From: Rhodovulum strictum
Lineage (GTDB): Bacteria > Pseudomonadota > Alphaproteobacteria > Rhodobacterales > Rhodobacteraceae
DNA: 64,000 nt
Direction of reading: 5' to 3'
NCBI RefSeq assembly: GCF_009649175.1
Contig: NZ_WJPO01000015.1
Coordinates: 1-64,000, forward strand
In this document: positions 18,929 through 27,826 of the stretch, in pieces
How positions within the stretch are numbered: position 1 is the first letter of the stretch
Layout: every line of letters starts with the position of its first letter
Program-made: the position numbers and the translations under genes
The notes under the pieces: generated by a model
Told to the model about the DNA's origin: nothing
The model's input: the letters and a program-made list of their open reading frames with translations, nothing else
Databases searched by the model: none

Positions 18929-20558
18929 ACGTCACGACGTCGGGTGCGGTGCGGCCGGTGCGCGCACGCAGCCCGATGATCTCGTCGGCCGCGGCGATCA
19001 CGCCCGCCAGCGCCGCGCCGACCGGCAGTTCCAGCCGGGCCGGATCGTCGGTGAAATCCTCAAGATAGACCCGGAGCGTCGCGCCCTCGGTGCCCGTGCC
19101 CGACAGCCGGCAGACGATCCGCGCGCCATCCTCGAACCCGATCCGCAGCCCCTGGCGCTCGGACCGGCTGCCATCGACCGGATCGGCATAGGAAAACTCG
19201 TCCGCCATCGCGATCCGCCGCCCCGTCACGACCTGCCCGGGCAAGTCCGGCAGGCGCGCGCGCAGATCGTCCAGCATCGCCCCGGCCAACCCGGCATCGA
19301 GCGCTTCGTAATCATGGCGCGCGTAATGGTTGCGCCCGAATTCCTGCCAATGGCCGCGCAGCGTGTCGGCGACCGACAGCCGCGTTGCGGCCAGGATGTT
19401 CAGCCACAGCAGCACCGCCCAGAGCCCGTCCTTCTCGCGCACATGGTCCGAGCCGGTCCCGGCGCTTTCCTCGCCACACAGCGTCACCCGGCCCGCATCC
19501 AGCAGGTTGCCGAAGAATTTCCACCCCGTCGGCGTCTCGTAAAGCGCCAGCCCCCGCGCCGCCGCGACCCGGTCGACCGCGCGCGAGGTCGGCATCGAGC
19601 GCGCCACCCCTGCCAGCCCCCGCGCATAGCCCGGCGCCAGATGCGCGTTCGCGGCCAGCACCGCCAGGCTGTCGGAGGGTGTCACGACGATGCCGCGGCC
19701 CAGGATCATGTTGCGGTCGCCATCGCCATCCGAGGCCGCGGCGAAATCGGGGGCATCCGGCCCCATCACCAGATCGACCAGATCCTTTGCCCAGATCGGG
19801 TTCGGATCGGGATGCCCGCCGCCGAAATCGGGGCTGGGCACGGCATTGACCACGCTGCCCTCGGGCGCGCCCAGCATGTCCTGAAGGATCGCAACCGCAT
19901 AGGGCCCCGTCACCGCATGCATCGCATCGAAGCGGATCGTGAAGCCGCTGGCGATCAGGGCCCGGATTGCCTCGAAATCGAAAAGCCGCGCCATCAGCGA
20001 GGCGTAATCGGCGACCGGATCGACGATCTCGACCACCATGCCGCCCAGCCGCGCCGCCCCCAGCCGCGACAGGTCCACATCCTGCGCCTCGAGGATGTCG
20101 TAGCATTGCAGCCGCTGCGTCTCGTCGAAGATGCGGGCGGTCAGATCCTCGGGGGCGGGGCCGCCATTGGCACAGTTGAACTTGACCCCGAAATCCTCGC
20201 CCAGCCCGCCGGGATTGTGGCTGGCCGACAGGATGATGCCGCCATCCGTCCGGCGCTGGCGGATCAGGTTCGAGGCTGCGGGCGTCGACAGCAGCGCCCC
20301 TTGCCCCACGATCACCTTGGCCGCGCCACTGGCCGCCGCCATGCGCAGGATCACCTGCGCCGCGCGGTCATTGAAATAGCGCCCGTCGCCGCCCAGCACC
20401 AGGGTCTTGCCCTGCACCCCGCCGATCGCGTTCCAGATCGCCTGGACGAAATTCTCCAGGTAATGCGGCGCCATGAAGGTTCGGGTCTTCTTGCGCAGCC
20501 CCGATGTGCCGGGTTTCTGCCCCTCGATCGGCCGGGTCTGGATCGTGCGTTTCTGCAT
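18927..20558 (-). CDS. pgm: Alpha-D-glucose phosphoglucomutase
   Basis: A 543-residue phosphohexomutase interconverting glucose 1-phosphate and glucose 6-phosphate, which links glycolysis to glycogen and surface polysaccharide synthesis. The catalytic phosphoserine loop is ILSASHNPGG, the magnesium loop is SDGDGDRNMILG, and CGEESAGTGSDHVREKDG is the sugar-binding segment. The N-terminus QTRPIEGQKPGTSGLRKK is typical of the eukaryotic-like alpha-PGM group found in Agrobacterium and Rhodobacteria. ATG at 20558 is the start before that conserved segment. The stop overlaps the end of the repeat by two bases. Confidence 0.95.
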   Translation of the reverse strand: MQKRTIQTRPIEGQKPGTSGLRKKTRTFMAPHYLENFVQAIWNAIGGVQGKTLVLGGDGRYFNDRAAQVILRMAAASGAAKVIVGQGALLSTPAASNLIRQRRTDGGIILSASHNPGGLGEDFGVKFNCANGGPAPEDLTARIFDETQRLQCYDILEAQDVDLSRLGAARLGGMVVEIVDPVADYASLMARLFDFEAIRALIASGFTIRFDAMHAVTGPYAVAILQDMLGAPEGSVVNAVPSPDFGGGHPDPNPIWAKDLVDLVMGPDAPDFAAASDGDGDRNMILGRGIVVTPSDSLAVLAANAHLAPGYARGLAGVARSMPTSRAVDRVAAARGLALYETPTGWKFFGNLLDAGRVTLCGEESAGTGSDHVREKDGLWAVLLWLNILAATRLSVADTLRGHWQEFGRNHYARHDYEALDAGLAGAMLDDLRARLPDLPGQVVTGRRIAMADEFSYADPVDGSRSERQGLRIGFEDGARIVCRLSGTGTEGATLRVYLEDFTDDPARLELPVGAALAGVIAAADEIIGLRARTGRTAPDVVT

Positions 20559-20758
20559 GCCTGTCGGTCCCTTCTTGCCCGGCCATCCGCACGGGCAGGC
20601 GCGAGCATAGCGCCGCCGCCCCGGACCACAACCCACGCAGCCGTGACGCGGCTGCTTGGCGGCATGGCGTTGCCAAACCGGGCCGAAACGGGTGATTGAT
20701 GCGTGCGGCGCCCGGGCTCGGGGGCCAGGGGATTCGTCGTGAAGGAGGCCGGGGCGCC

Positions 20759-21217
20759 ATGAGGCTGACCGTCAACGGAACCGAACACGAGGTCGATGTC
20801 GAACCCGACATGCCGCTTTTGTGGGTGCTGCGCGATGTGCTGGGCCTGACGGGCACGAAATATGGCTGCGGCATCGGCCAATGCGGCGCCTGCACCGTGC
20901 ATCTGGGCGGGGTCGCGGTGCAGTCCTGCCAGATCGCCGCGGGCGATGTGGATGCCCCCGTGACCACGATCGAGGGGCTGGGCACGCCCGAGGCGCCGCA
21001 TCCGGTGCAGGCCGCCTGGATCGAGATCCAGGTCGCGCAATGCGGCTATTGCCAGTCGGGCCAGATCATGGCCGCCGCCGCGTTGCTGGCCGAAACGCCC
21101 GAGCCCGACGCGACCGAGATCGACGCGGCATTGCATGTCAATCTCTGCCGCTGCGGCACCTATCCGCGGATCCGCGCGGCGGTGCGGCTGGCCGCCGACA
21201 AGCTGCGGGAGGGGTAA
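20759..21217 (+). CDS. iorA: Molybdenum hydroxylase, [2Fe-2S] subunit (IorA-like)
   Basis: A 152-residue small subunit with two [2Fe-2S] clusters. The ferredoxin-type cluster is held by [15 protein letters not shown] and the C-terminal helical cluster by [10 protein letters not shown] and [11 protein letters not shown]. It passes electrons from the molybdenum subunit to an external acceptor. The family is that of isoquinoline 1-oxidoreductase and bacterial aldehyde oxidoreductases. An AAGGAGG ribosome binding site lies a short distance upstream. The large subunit begins four bases after its stop. Confidence 0.92.
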   Translation: MRLTVNGTEHEVDVEPDMPLLWVLRDVLGLTGTKYGCGIGQCGACTVHLGGVAVQSCQIAAGDVDAPVTTIEGLGTPEAPHPVQAAWIEIQVAQCGYCQSGQIMAAAALLAETPEPDATEIDAALHVNLCRCGTYPRIRAAVRLAADKLREG

Positions 21218-21220
21218 GCG

Positions 21221-23458
21221 ATGGCAGGCATGGGCAAGATCGCGCGGCGGGGCTTTCTGATCGGGGCGGCGACGGTGGCAGGCGGCTTTGCGGTGGGCGT
21301 CTATTCCCTGCGCCAGCCCTATGCCAGCCCGCTGTCCAAGGATCTGCCGCCGGGCATGGCGGTGCTGACGCCCTATGTGGTGATCGACCGGAGCGGGGTC
21401 ATCCTGATCACCCCGCGCGCCGAGATGGGGCAGGGCGCGACCACGATCCAGGCGGCGCTGATCGCCGAGGAACTGGACATCCCGCTTGACGCGGTGCGCA
21501 CCGATCCCGGCATGCCCGCGCCCGCCTATTACAATTCAAAGATCGTGGCCGAGGGGCTGCCCTTTGCGGCGACAGATACCGGGCGCGTGGCCGGCGTCGC
21601 GCGTGAAACCGGCGACATGCTGGGCAAGCTGATGGGGCTACAGATCACCGGGGGCTCGACGACGGTTCCGGACGGCTATGACCGGCTGCGCCAGGCGGGG
21701 GCCATGGCGCGGGCGATGCTGATTACCGCCGCCTCCCGGCGTCTGGGCGTGGCCGAGGCCGAGCTGACCACCGAGGCGGGCGCGGTGATCGCGCCTGACG
21801 GCACGCGGCTGTCTTATGTCGAGCTTGCCCCCGCCGCGGGCAGGTTGCTGGAACCGCGTCAGGTCACGCTCAAGGATCCGTCCGAGTGGCGGCTTCTGGG
21901 CAAGCCGATGCAGCGGCTCGACATCGTGGCGAAATCGACCGGCACCGAACGCTATGGCATCGACCAGACCGCGCCGGGGATGCTGTTTGCCACCGTGCGC
22001 ACCAATCCCGCACGCGGCGGCGGCGTGCTGTCCCTTGACGCCAGCCGCGCCGAGGCGATGCGCGGGGTGGTCAAGGTGGTGCGCATCCCCGACGGGATCG
22101 GCGTGCTGGCCGACAACACCTGGCGCGCCTTTCAGGCCGCGCAGGCGGTCGAGATCGAATGGGGCCCCGCGCCCTGGCCCGCGGATACCGAGGCGCTGTT
22201 CGAAAGCATCGCGGGCGCGTTCGAGACAAGGCGCGACAGCCGCTTGAAGGACGAGGGCGACATCAAGGCCGCGCTGGCGGGTGGCGCGGATGTCGAGGCG
22301 GAATACCGCGTGCCCTTCCTCGCCCATGCGCCGCTGGAACCGATGACGGCCTTTGCCTGGTTCCGCAACGGCATCATGGAGTTGCGCGCAGGCACCCAGA
22401 TCCCGCGCTTCGCGGTCCGGACGGCACGGCGGCTGACCGGCCTGCCGGAGGATCTGGTCGGGCTTTACGCGCTGCCGATGGGCGGCAGTTTCGGTCGTCG
22501 GCTGGAGGATGATTTCATCGACCAGGCAGTGCGGCTGGCCTGGGCGGCCGAGGGGCGGCCGGTCAAGCTGACCTGGTCGCGCGAGGAGGACATGGCCCGG
22601 GACTTTCCCCGCCCGGCCGCCATCGCGCGCGGTCGCGGACGGGTCGAGGGCGGCAAGGTCGCGGCGATGGATCTGGCGATCGCCGCGCCATCGGTCAGCG
22701 CCTCGCAGATGGGGCGGCTGGGGGTGCCGACGATGGGCCCCGATACGGCCATCGTCGCGGGCGCCTGGGACCAGCCCTTCGCGATCCCGGCCTATCGCGT
22801 GACGGGCCATCGTGCGCCGGAAACGGTGCCGATCAGTTCCTGGCGCTCGGTCGGGGCCTCGGCCAATGCGTTTTTCCATGAAAGCCTGATGGATGAACTG
22901 ATCCACGCGGCAGGCGCCGATCCACTGGAAGAACGGCTGCGGCTGTGCACCCACGCGCCCTCTGCCCGGGTGCTGGAGGCGGTGGGCGAATTGTCGGACT
23001 GGGGCACGCCGCTTGCGCCCGGCCGCGGGCGGGGGCTGGCGTTCTGCCTGTCCTTCGGCGTGCCCTGCGCCGAGGTGGTCGAGGTGACGGCAGAGGCAAG
23101 GGGCATCCGGATCGACCGCGTGTTTGCCGTGGCCGAGGTCGGCCGCGTGCTCGACCCGGTGAATATCGAGAACCAGATGCAGGGGGGCGTGATCTGGGGG
23201 CTGTCGCATGCGATGTGGGGCGAGTTGACCTATGCCGAGGGCCGGGCCGAGCAGGAGAATTTCGACAGCTTCCAGGCGATGCGGATCGGCGAATGCCCCG
23301 AGATCGTGGTGCGCGCGCTGGAAAGCGGCGGGCCGGTGCGCGGGGTCGGCGAACCGCCCGTTCCGCCCGCCGCCCCGGCGCTTGCGAATGCGATCTTCGC
23401 CGCAACGGGGCAACGGCTGCGCGCGCTTCCGCTGGCCCGGGCGGTGCGCTTCGTCTGA
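21221..23458 (+). CDS. iorB: Molybdenum hydroxylase, large molybdopterin subunit (IorB-like)
   Basis: A 745-residue xanthine oxidase-family large subunit of the isoquinoline 1-oxidoreductase beta type. The N-terminus KIARRGFLIGAATVAGGFAV is a twin-arginine signal, so the complex is exported folded to the periplasm along with the small subunit. Molybdopterin-binding segments include EMGQGATTIQAALIAEELD, GGSFGRRLEDDF and the C-terminal GVGEPPVPPAAPALANAIF. FAD and cytochrome subunits are absent nearby, as is usual for two-subunit forms. The substrate (aldehyde or N-heterocycle) cannot be told. Confidence 0.9.
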   Translation: MAGMGKIARRGFLIGAATVAGGFAVGVYSLRQPYASPLSKDLPPGMAVLTPYVVIDRSGVILITPRAEMGQGATTIQAALIAEELDIPLDAVRTDPGMPAPAYYNSKIVAEGLPFAATDTGRVAGVARETGDMLGKLMGLQITGGSTTVPDGYDRLRQAGAMARAMLITAASRRLGVAEAELTTEAGAVIAPDGTRLSYVELAPAAGRLLEPRQVTLKDPSEWRLLGKPMQRLDIVAKSTGTERYGIDQTAPGMLFATVRTNPARGGGVLSLDASRAEAMRGVVKVVRIPDGIGVLADNTWRAFQAAQAVEIEWGPAPWPADTEALFESIAGAFETRRDSRLKDEGDIKAALAGGADVEAEYRVPFLAHAPLEPMTAFAWFRNGIMELRAGTQIPRFAVRTARRLTGLPEDLVGLYALPMGGSFGRRLEDDFIDQAVRLAWAAEGRPVKLTWSREEDMARDFPRPAAIARGRGRVEGGKVAAMDLAIAAPSVSASQMGRLGVPTMGPDTAIVAGAWDQPFAIPAYRVTGHRAPETVPISSWRSVGASANAFFHESLMDELIHAAGADPLEERLRLCTHAPSARVLEAVGELSDWGTPLAPGRGRGLAFCLSFGVPCAEVVEVTAEARGIRIDRVFAVAEVGRVLDPVNIENQMQGGVIWGLSHAMWGELTYAEGRAEQENFDSFQAMRIGECPEIVVRALESGGPVRGVGEPPVPPAAPALANAIFAATGQRLRALPLARAVRFV

Positions 23459-23460
23459 GC

Positions 23461-23525
23461 GGGCAGGGGGGCGCTGCCCCCCGTCCTTGCGGACTCCCCC
23501 CGGGGTATTTTCGCCAAGAAGAAGG
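23461..23525. repeat. Short-form intergenic repeat
   Basis: Contains GGGGGGC-gct-GCCCCCC (23466-23482) and GTCC-ttgc-GGAC (23483-23494) hairpins followed by CTCCCCCCGGGGTATTTTCGCCAAGAAGAAG. The last part is homologous to the core of the long repeats at 12911 and 18814. It starts three bases after iorB stops and ends 30 bases before the end of converging truA. Confidence 0.75.
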
Positions 23526-23554
23526 ACAGGGGCGCGCGCTGTTCGTTTCGGGCG

Positions 23555-24349
23555 TCAGTTATCCGCGTCCGTCCGCACGGGTCTGGCGAAGGGATCGGGG
23601 TCGTAGCGCGCGTGCGTCAGGTAGAGCCCCGAGGGCGGGCAGACCGGGCCGCAGGCGGCGCGGTCGCGGGCCAGAAGGGCGTCGCGCACCCGTTCGGGCG
23701 GCCAGGCGCCTGCGCCGACCCGTTCCAGCGTGCCGACGATGCTGCGCACCTGATTGTGCAGGAAGCTGCGGGCGCGCAGGTGGAAGCGGAATTCCTGTCC
23801 GCCGGGGCAGGCCCGTTCCTCGATCTCGAGCGTATCGAGCGTCTTGACCGGCGATTTCGCCTGGCAGAGCGCGGCGCGGAAGGTGGTGAAGTCGTGCTGC
23901 CCGATCAGATGCGCTGCCGCCTCCTGCATCGGGGCGCGTTCGAGCGGGTGGGGCACCTGCCAGACCAGTCCGCGCTCATGCGTCATCGGGGCGCGGCGGG
24001 TGACGAGGCGAAAGAGGTAGCGCCGTTCGAGGGCCGAGAAGCGGGCGTGGAAATCATCGCCCACCCGCGCGCAATCCACCACGGCAACGGGGGCGGGCCG
24101 CAGGTGGTAGTTCAGCGCCTGCGCCAGCCGGAACGGATCCCAGTCCTTGCGCAGGTCGCAATGGGCGACCTGGCCCAGCGCATGCACGCCCGCATCCGTC
24201 CGCCCGGCGGCGGCGATGGCGGGCAGGCCGGGTTCGAGCCGTGCCAGTGCCGCCTCGACCACGCCCTGCACCGAGGGGCGGTCGGCCTGGCGTTGCCAGC
24301 CGGAAAACGGCGTGCCGTCATATTCGATCTTCAGCGTGTAGCGGGGCAT
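23555..24349 (-). CDS. truA: tRNA pseudouridine(38-40) synthase
   Basis: A 264-residue TruA enzyme that makes pseudouridine at positions 38, 39 and 40 of the anticodon arm of many tRNAs. It starts [20 protein letters not shown] and the catalytic aspartate lies in [17 protein letters not shown]. The dimer/RNA-binding segment [17 protein letters not shown] is intact. Length matches the family. It is divergent from the YcjX gene with about 105 bases between starts. Confidence 0.96.
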   Translation of the reverse strand: MPRYTLKIEYDGTPFSGWQRQADRPSVQGVVEAALARLEPGLPAIAAAGRTDAGVHALGQVAHCDLRKDWDPFRLAQALNYHLRPAPVAVVDCARVGDDFHARFSALERRYLFRLVTRRAPMTHERGLVWQVPHPLERAPMQEAAAHLIGQHDFTTFRAALCQAKSPVKTLDTLEIEERACPGGQEFRFHLRARSFLHNQVRSIVGTLERVGAGAWPPERVRDALLARDRAACGPVCPPSGLYLTHARYDPDPFARPVRTDADN

Positions 24350-24454
24350 GGCCGGTCGTTACCGCGACAATCCTTCGCTTGCAATCGCCCATGCCGGGGC
24401 TGGCGCGGGCGCGGCGGCGGGCTTACCTTGGCCGGAGCCGTGAAAGGAGCAACC

Positions 24455-25885
24455 TTGCGCATTGGCGATATTGCCGACGGGCTGACGCGCGGGGCGGAGG
24501 GGATTGCCGCCTCGGTGTCCGAGACCTTCCTGGAGCCGGTGGTCCGGCTGGGCGTGACGGGATTGTCGCGGGCCGGAAAGACCGTCTTCATCACCTCGCT
24601 GGTGGCCAATCTGATGGATCGCGGGCGAATGCCGCAATTGCGCGCCGCCGCCTCGGGGGCGATCACCGCGGCCCATCTGCGACCCCAGCCCGACAATACC
24701 GTGCCGCGATTCGACTACGAGACGCATCTGGCCGCGCTGACCGGGACCGCGCCGCACTGGCCCGACTCGACCCGCGCGGTGTCCGAGTTGCGGCTGTCGC
24801 TCAAGGTGCGGCCGGGCGGGCTGGGGCGGCTTCTGGGCACCATGACCGGGCCGCGCACGGTGCATGTGGATATCGTCGATTATCCCGGCGAGTGGCTGCT
24901 GGATCTGGCGCTGCTCGACAAGGGCTATGCCGGATGGTCGCGCGAGACGCTGGAACGGATCGAGGCACGGCCCGGTGGGGCGGGGTTCCTGTCGGCGCTG
25001 GGCGGGGTCGATCCGGCGGCGAAGCTGGACGAGCCGGTGGCCCAGGGGCTGGCCGGGGCGTTCACCGCCTATCTTCAGGCCGCGCGCGAGGCGGGGTTTT
25101 CCGATTGCACGCCGGGCCGCTTCCTGTTGCCGGGCGAGTTGGCGGGCTCGCCCGTGCTGACCTTTGCGCCCTTGCCCGAGCCCGCGGCCGCAACGCCGCG
25201 CGGCAGTCTGTGGCGCGAGATGGAGCGGCGCTTCGACGCCTACAAGGCCGAGGTGGTCAAGCCCTTCTTCCGCGAGCATTTCTCGCGGATCGACCGGCAG
25301 GTGGTGCTGGTCGATGCGCTGGGCGCGATCCATGCAGGTCCCAGCGCGGTTGAGGATCTGCGCCGAGCGATGACCGAGATCCTGGGCGCGTTCCGGCCCG
25401 GCCGCAATGCCTGGCTCACCTCGCTTCTGCTGGGGCGGCGGGTCGAGAAGATCCTGTTTGCCGCGACCAAGGCCGACCATCTGCATCACAGCCAGCATGC
25501 CCGGTTGACCGCGATCATGCAGGCTCTGATGCGCGATGCCCGCCGCCGCGCCGATTTCGCGGGTGCCGAGACCGCCGCCATGGCGATTGCCGCCCTGCGC
25601 GCGACCGTCGAGGAAACCCGTACCCGCGGCGGCGAAAGCTATGATTGCGTGCGCGGCACGCTGCTGGAGACCGGCCGCGAGGCGGCGCTTTATCCCGGCG
25701 AGCTGCCCGAGGATCCGGCGCTGCTGCTCGATCCCGCGCGCGAGGGGGCCGAGGACTGGCTGGACGCCGAATACAACGTCATGCGCTTTGCGCCGGCGCG
25801 GCTGACCTTGCGCCCGGGCGAGGGGCCGCCCCATATCCGGCTGGACAAGGCGGCCGAGTTCCTGCTGGGGGGTCGGCTGAAATGA
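24455..25885 (+). CDS. YcjX-family P-loop GTPase-like protein
   Basis: A 476-residue protein of the YcjX (DUF463) family of predicted nucleoside triphosphatases. Walker A is GLSRAGKTVFITSL (about residues 36-49), then VHVDIVDYPGEWLLDLAL as the Walker B/switch region. The late FAATKADHLHHSQHARL is a NKxD-like specificity motif. I place the start at a TTG (24455), because AAGGAG lies five bases upstream; a GTG at 24440 is in frame. In enterobacteria YcjX and YcjF are co-regulated with phage-shock genes, but no psp genes are seen here. Its stop overlaps the start of the YcjF-like gene. Confidence 0.85.
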   Translation: MRIGDIADGLTRGAEGIAASVSETFLEPVVRLGVTGLSRAGKTVFITSLVANLMDRGRMPQLRAAASGAITAAHLRPQPDNTVPRFDYETHLAALTGTAPHWPDSTRAVSELRLSLKVRPGGLGRLLGTMTGPRTVHVDIVDYPGEWLLDLALLDKGYAGWSRETLERIEARPGGAGFLSALGGVDPAAKLDEPVAQGLAGAFTAYLQAAREAGFSDCTPGRFLLPGELAGSPVLTFAPLPEPAAATPRGSLWREMERRFDAYKAEVVKPFFREHFSRIDRQVVLVDALGAIHAGPSAVEDLRRAMTEILGAFRPGRNAWLTSLLLGRRVEKILFAATKADHLHHSQHARLTAIMQALMRDARRRADFAGAETAAMAIAALRATVEETRTRGGESYDCVRGTLLETGREAALYPGELPEDPALLLDPAREGAEDWLDAEYNVMRFAPARLTLRPGEGPPHIRLDKAAEFLLGGRLK

Positions 25886-27648
25886 CCCGCCGCCCGGTGC
25901 TTTTCGACCTCGACGGCGAGGACGACAAGCCCGGCGCGGGGCAGGGAGGGGCGCCGGACCGGGCCGCGACGGCTGCGGCAGAGGAGCGGGAGGCGCGGGA
26001 CCGGGCCGAGAAGGAAAGGGCCGCGGAGGCGGAGCGCGACCGCGCCGAGCGCGCGCGGCAGGAGCAGGAACGTCAGGCACGGGAGCGCGCCGAGCAGGAA
26101 AGGCTGGCTCAGGAACAGGCGGAACAGGCGCGGATCGCGCGCGAGCGGGAAGACCGCGCGCGGGCAGAGGCCGAGCGGTTGGAGCGCGAGCGCACCGAGC
26201 GGGACCGCGCGGAACGTGAGCGGGCAGAGGCGGAACGTGTGGAACGCGAGCGCGTAGAGCGTGAGCGGGCCGAGCAGGCGCGGAAAGAGCGCGAGCAGGC
26301 CGAATGGGAACAGGCCGAGCGGGAGCGCGTCGCGCGCGAGCGGGCCGAACGCGAGAGGCAGGAACGGGAACGGGCAGAGGCCGAACGGACCGCGCGGGAG
26401 CGGGCAGAGGCCGAACGCGCGGAACGCGACCGGGTAGAGCGCGACAGGGCCGAGCAGGCGCGGAAAGAGCGCGAGCGGGCCGAACGCGAGAGGCAGGACC
26501 GGGAACGGGCAGAGGCCGAACGGGCAGAGGCCGAGCGGCGGGAACAGGAACGGCGGGAGCGGGCACGAGTGGAACAGGAGCGGGAACGGGCAGAGCGTGA
26601 GGCCCGGGCGCGCGTGGCAGCGCCGGAGGGGCCGCGCCGCGAGAGCCGCAAGGCCAGGGCGCCGCGGCTGTTCGAGACCGACGCGGCTGAGGCGCCTGTC
26701 TCGCCCGCCTCGGCGCCGCCGGTGCCCGACGCCGATGCGCTGCCCGAGGGCCGCGCGATGCAGGCCGTGGTGGCGCTGGCCGCCCGGCCGCCCTCGCGGC
26801 TGGGGCGGTTCTTCTGGGCCTCGTTCACGGCGCTGATCGGTTTTGCCGTCTCGCTGGCGGCCTGGGATTTCGTCACCGGCCTGATCGGGCGCAACCCGGT
26901 GCTGGGCGGCATTGCCGTGCTGCTGGCGGGATGCGTGCTGCTGGCGCTGTTGCTGATCGGGCTGCGCGAGATGGCGGCGTTTTCGCGGCTGGCGCGGCTC
27001 GACCGGCTGCATGCCGAGACCGAAGCCGCGCTCGCCACCCATGACCTGACCGCCGCGCGCGCGGTGCTGGACCGGCTGCTGGCGCTTTATGCCCGGCGCG
27101 AGGATACGCTTTGGGGCCGCGAGCGGGTCAAGGACCGGCAGGACGAGATCCTGGATGCCGACGGGCTCCTGGGGTTGGCCGAGCGCGAATTGCTGGCCCC
27201 GCTGGATGCCGCCGCCACGCGCGAGATCGAGGCCGCGTCCCGAACCGTGGCCGCCGTGACCGCCATCGTGCCGCTGGCCCTGGCCGATATCGCGACGGCG
27301 ATGGTGGCGAACCTGCGCATGATCCGGCGGATTGCCGAGATCTATGGCGGGCGGGGCGGTTTTCTGGGCTCGATCCGGCTGGGGCGTGCGGTGATGACGC
27401 ATCTGGTCGCCACGGGGGCGGTGGCGGTGGGCGATGACATGCTGGGCTCGATTGCGGGCGGCGGCGTGCTGTCGCGCGTCTCGCGCCGGTTCGGCGAGGG
27501 TGTGGTCAACGGCGCGCTGACCGCGCGGGTGGGTGTCGCCGCGATGGAGGTCTGCCGCCCGCTGCCGTTTCGCGAACTCAAGCGCCCCTCGGTTGGGGCC
27601 TTGGTCAAGCGCGCGCTGACGGGACTGTTCTCGAAACCCGACGCCTGA
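25882..27648 (+). CDS. YcjF-like (DUF697) membrane protein with long Glu/Arg helix
   Basis: A 588-residue protein, much longer than the roughly 350 residues usual for YcjF. Residues about 32-243 are almost only Glu, Arg, Ala with some Gln and Asp, in patterns such as AERERAEAERVERERVERER, predicted to be one continuous charged helix. A Pro-rich linker follows, then two membrane helices (about residues 308-330 and 340-362) and a C-terminal DUF697 region with LALADIATAMVANLRMIRRIAEIYGGR. It is translationally coupled to YcjX by ATGA, and the two probably form a membrane-bound complex. The helix region contains DNA repeats, see the separate entry. Confidence 0.85.
   Translation: MTRRPVLFDLDGEDDKPGAGQGGAPDRAATAAAEEREARDRAEKERAAEAERDRAERARQEQERQARERAEQERLAQEQAEQARIAREREDRARAEAERLERERTERDRAERERAEAERVERERVERERAEQARKEREQAEWEQAERERVARERAERERQERERAEAERTARERAEAERAERDRVERDRAEQARKERERAERERQDRERAEAERAEAERREQERRERARVEQERERAEREARARVAAPEGPRRESRKARAPRLFETDAAEAPVSPASAPPVPDADALPEGRAMQAVVALAARPPSRLGRFFWASFTALIGFAVSLAAWDFVTGLIGRNPVLGGIAVLLAGCVLLALLLIGLREMAAFSRLARLDRLHAETEAALATHDLTAARAVLDRLLALYARREDTLWGRERVKDRQDEILDADGLLGLAERELLAPLDAAATREIEAASRTVAAVTAIVPLALADIATAMVANLRMIRRIAEIYGGRGGFLGSIRLGRAVMTHLVATGAVAVGDDMLGSIAGGGVLSRVSRRFGEGVVNGALTARVGVAAMEVCRPLPFRELKRPSVGALVKRALTGLFSKPDA
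25975..26610 (+). repeat. Degenerate in-frame repeats encoding the charged helix
   Basis: Imperfect tandem units built from GAGCGGGCC/GAACGGGCA-like hexamers. A clear 180-base period aligns 26221-26310 with 26401-26490 (for example CCGAGCAGGCGCGGAAAGAG occurs at the same phase in both), and a 135-base offset relates 26341 and 26476. All units keep frame (60 and 45 codons). The pattern points to duplication and slippage within the coding sequence. Confidence 0.75.
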
Positions 27649-27826
27649 GCCGCCCTTTACGGCCCCGTCCGCGCGGCCTATAAGCCCGCCCATGTCGTCC
27701 GGACCCCTGCGCATCCTTCGAATTAGCCGCCCGGCGCTCTGATCCAGAGCGGCCGGGACAAGGCGCTTGACCCCTCGCGCCGAAGCTTCAACAGATCGCA
27801 TGACCCGTTTTCCGAGGACCGCCCCC

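Noticed and set aside
25975-26610. Regularly repeated sequence considered as a CRISPR array
   Set aside because: Units are degenerate, of variable length, without unique spacers, and stay in the reading frame of a membrane protein gene.
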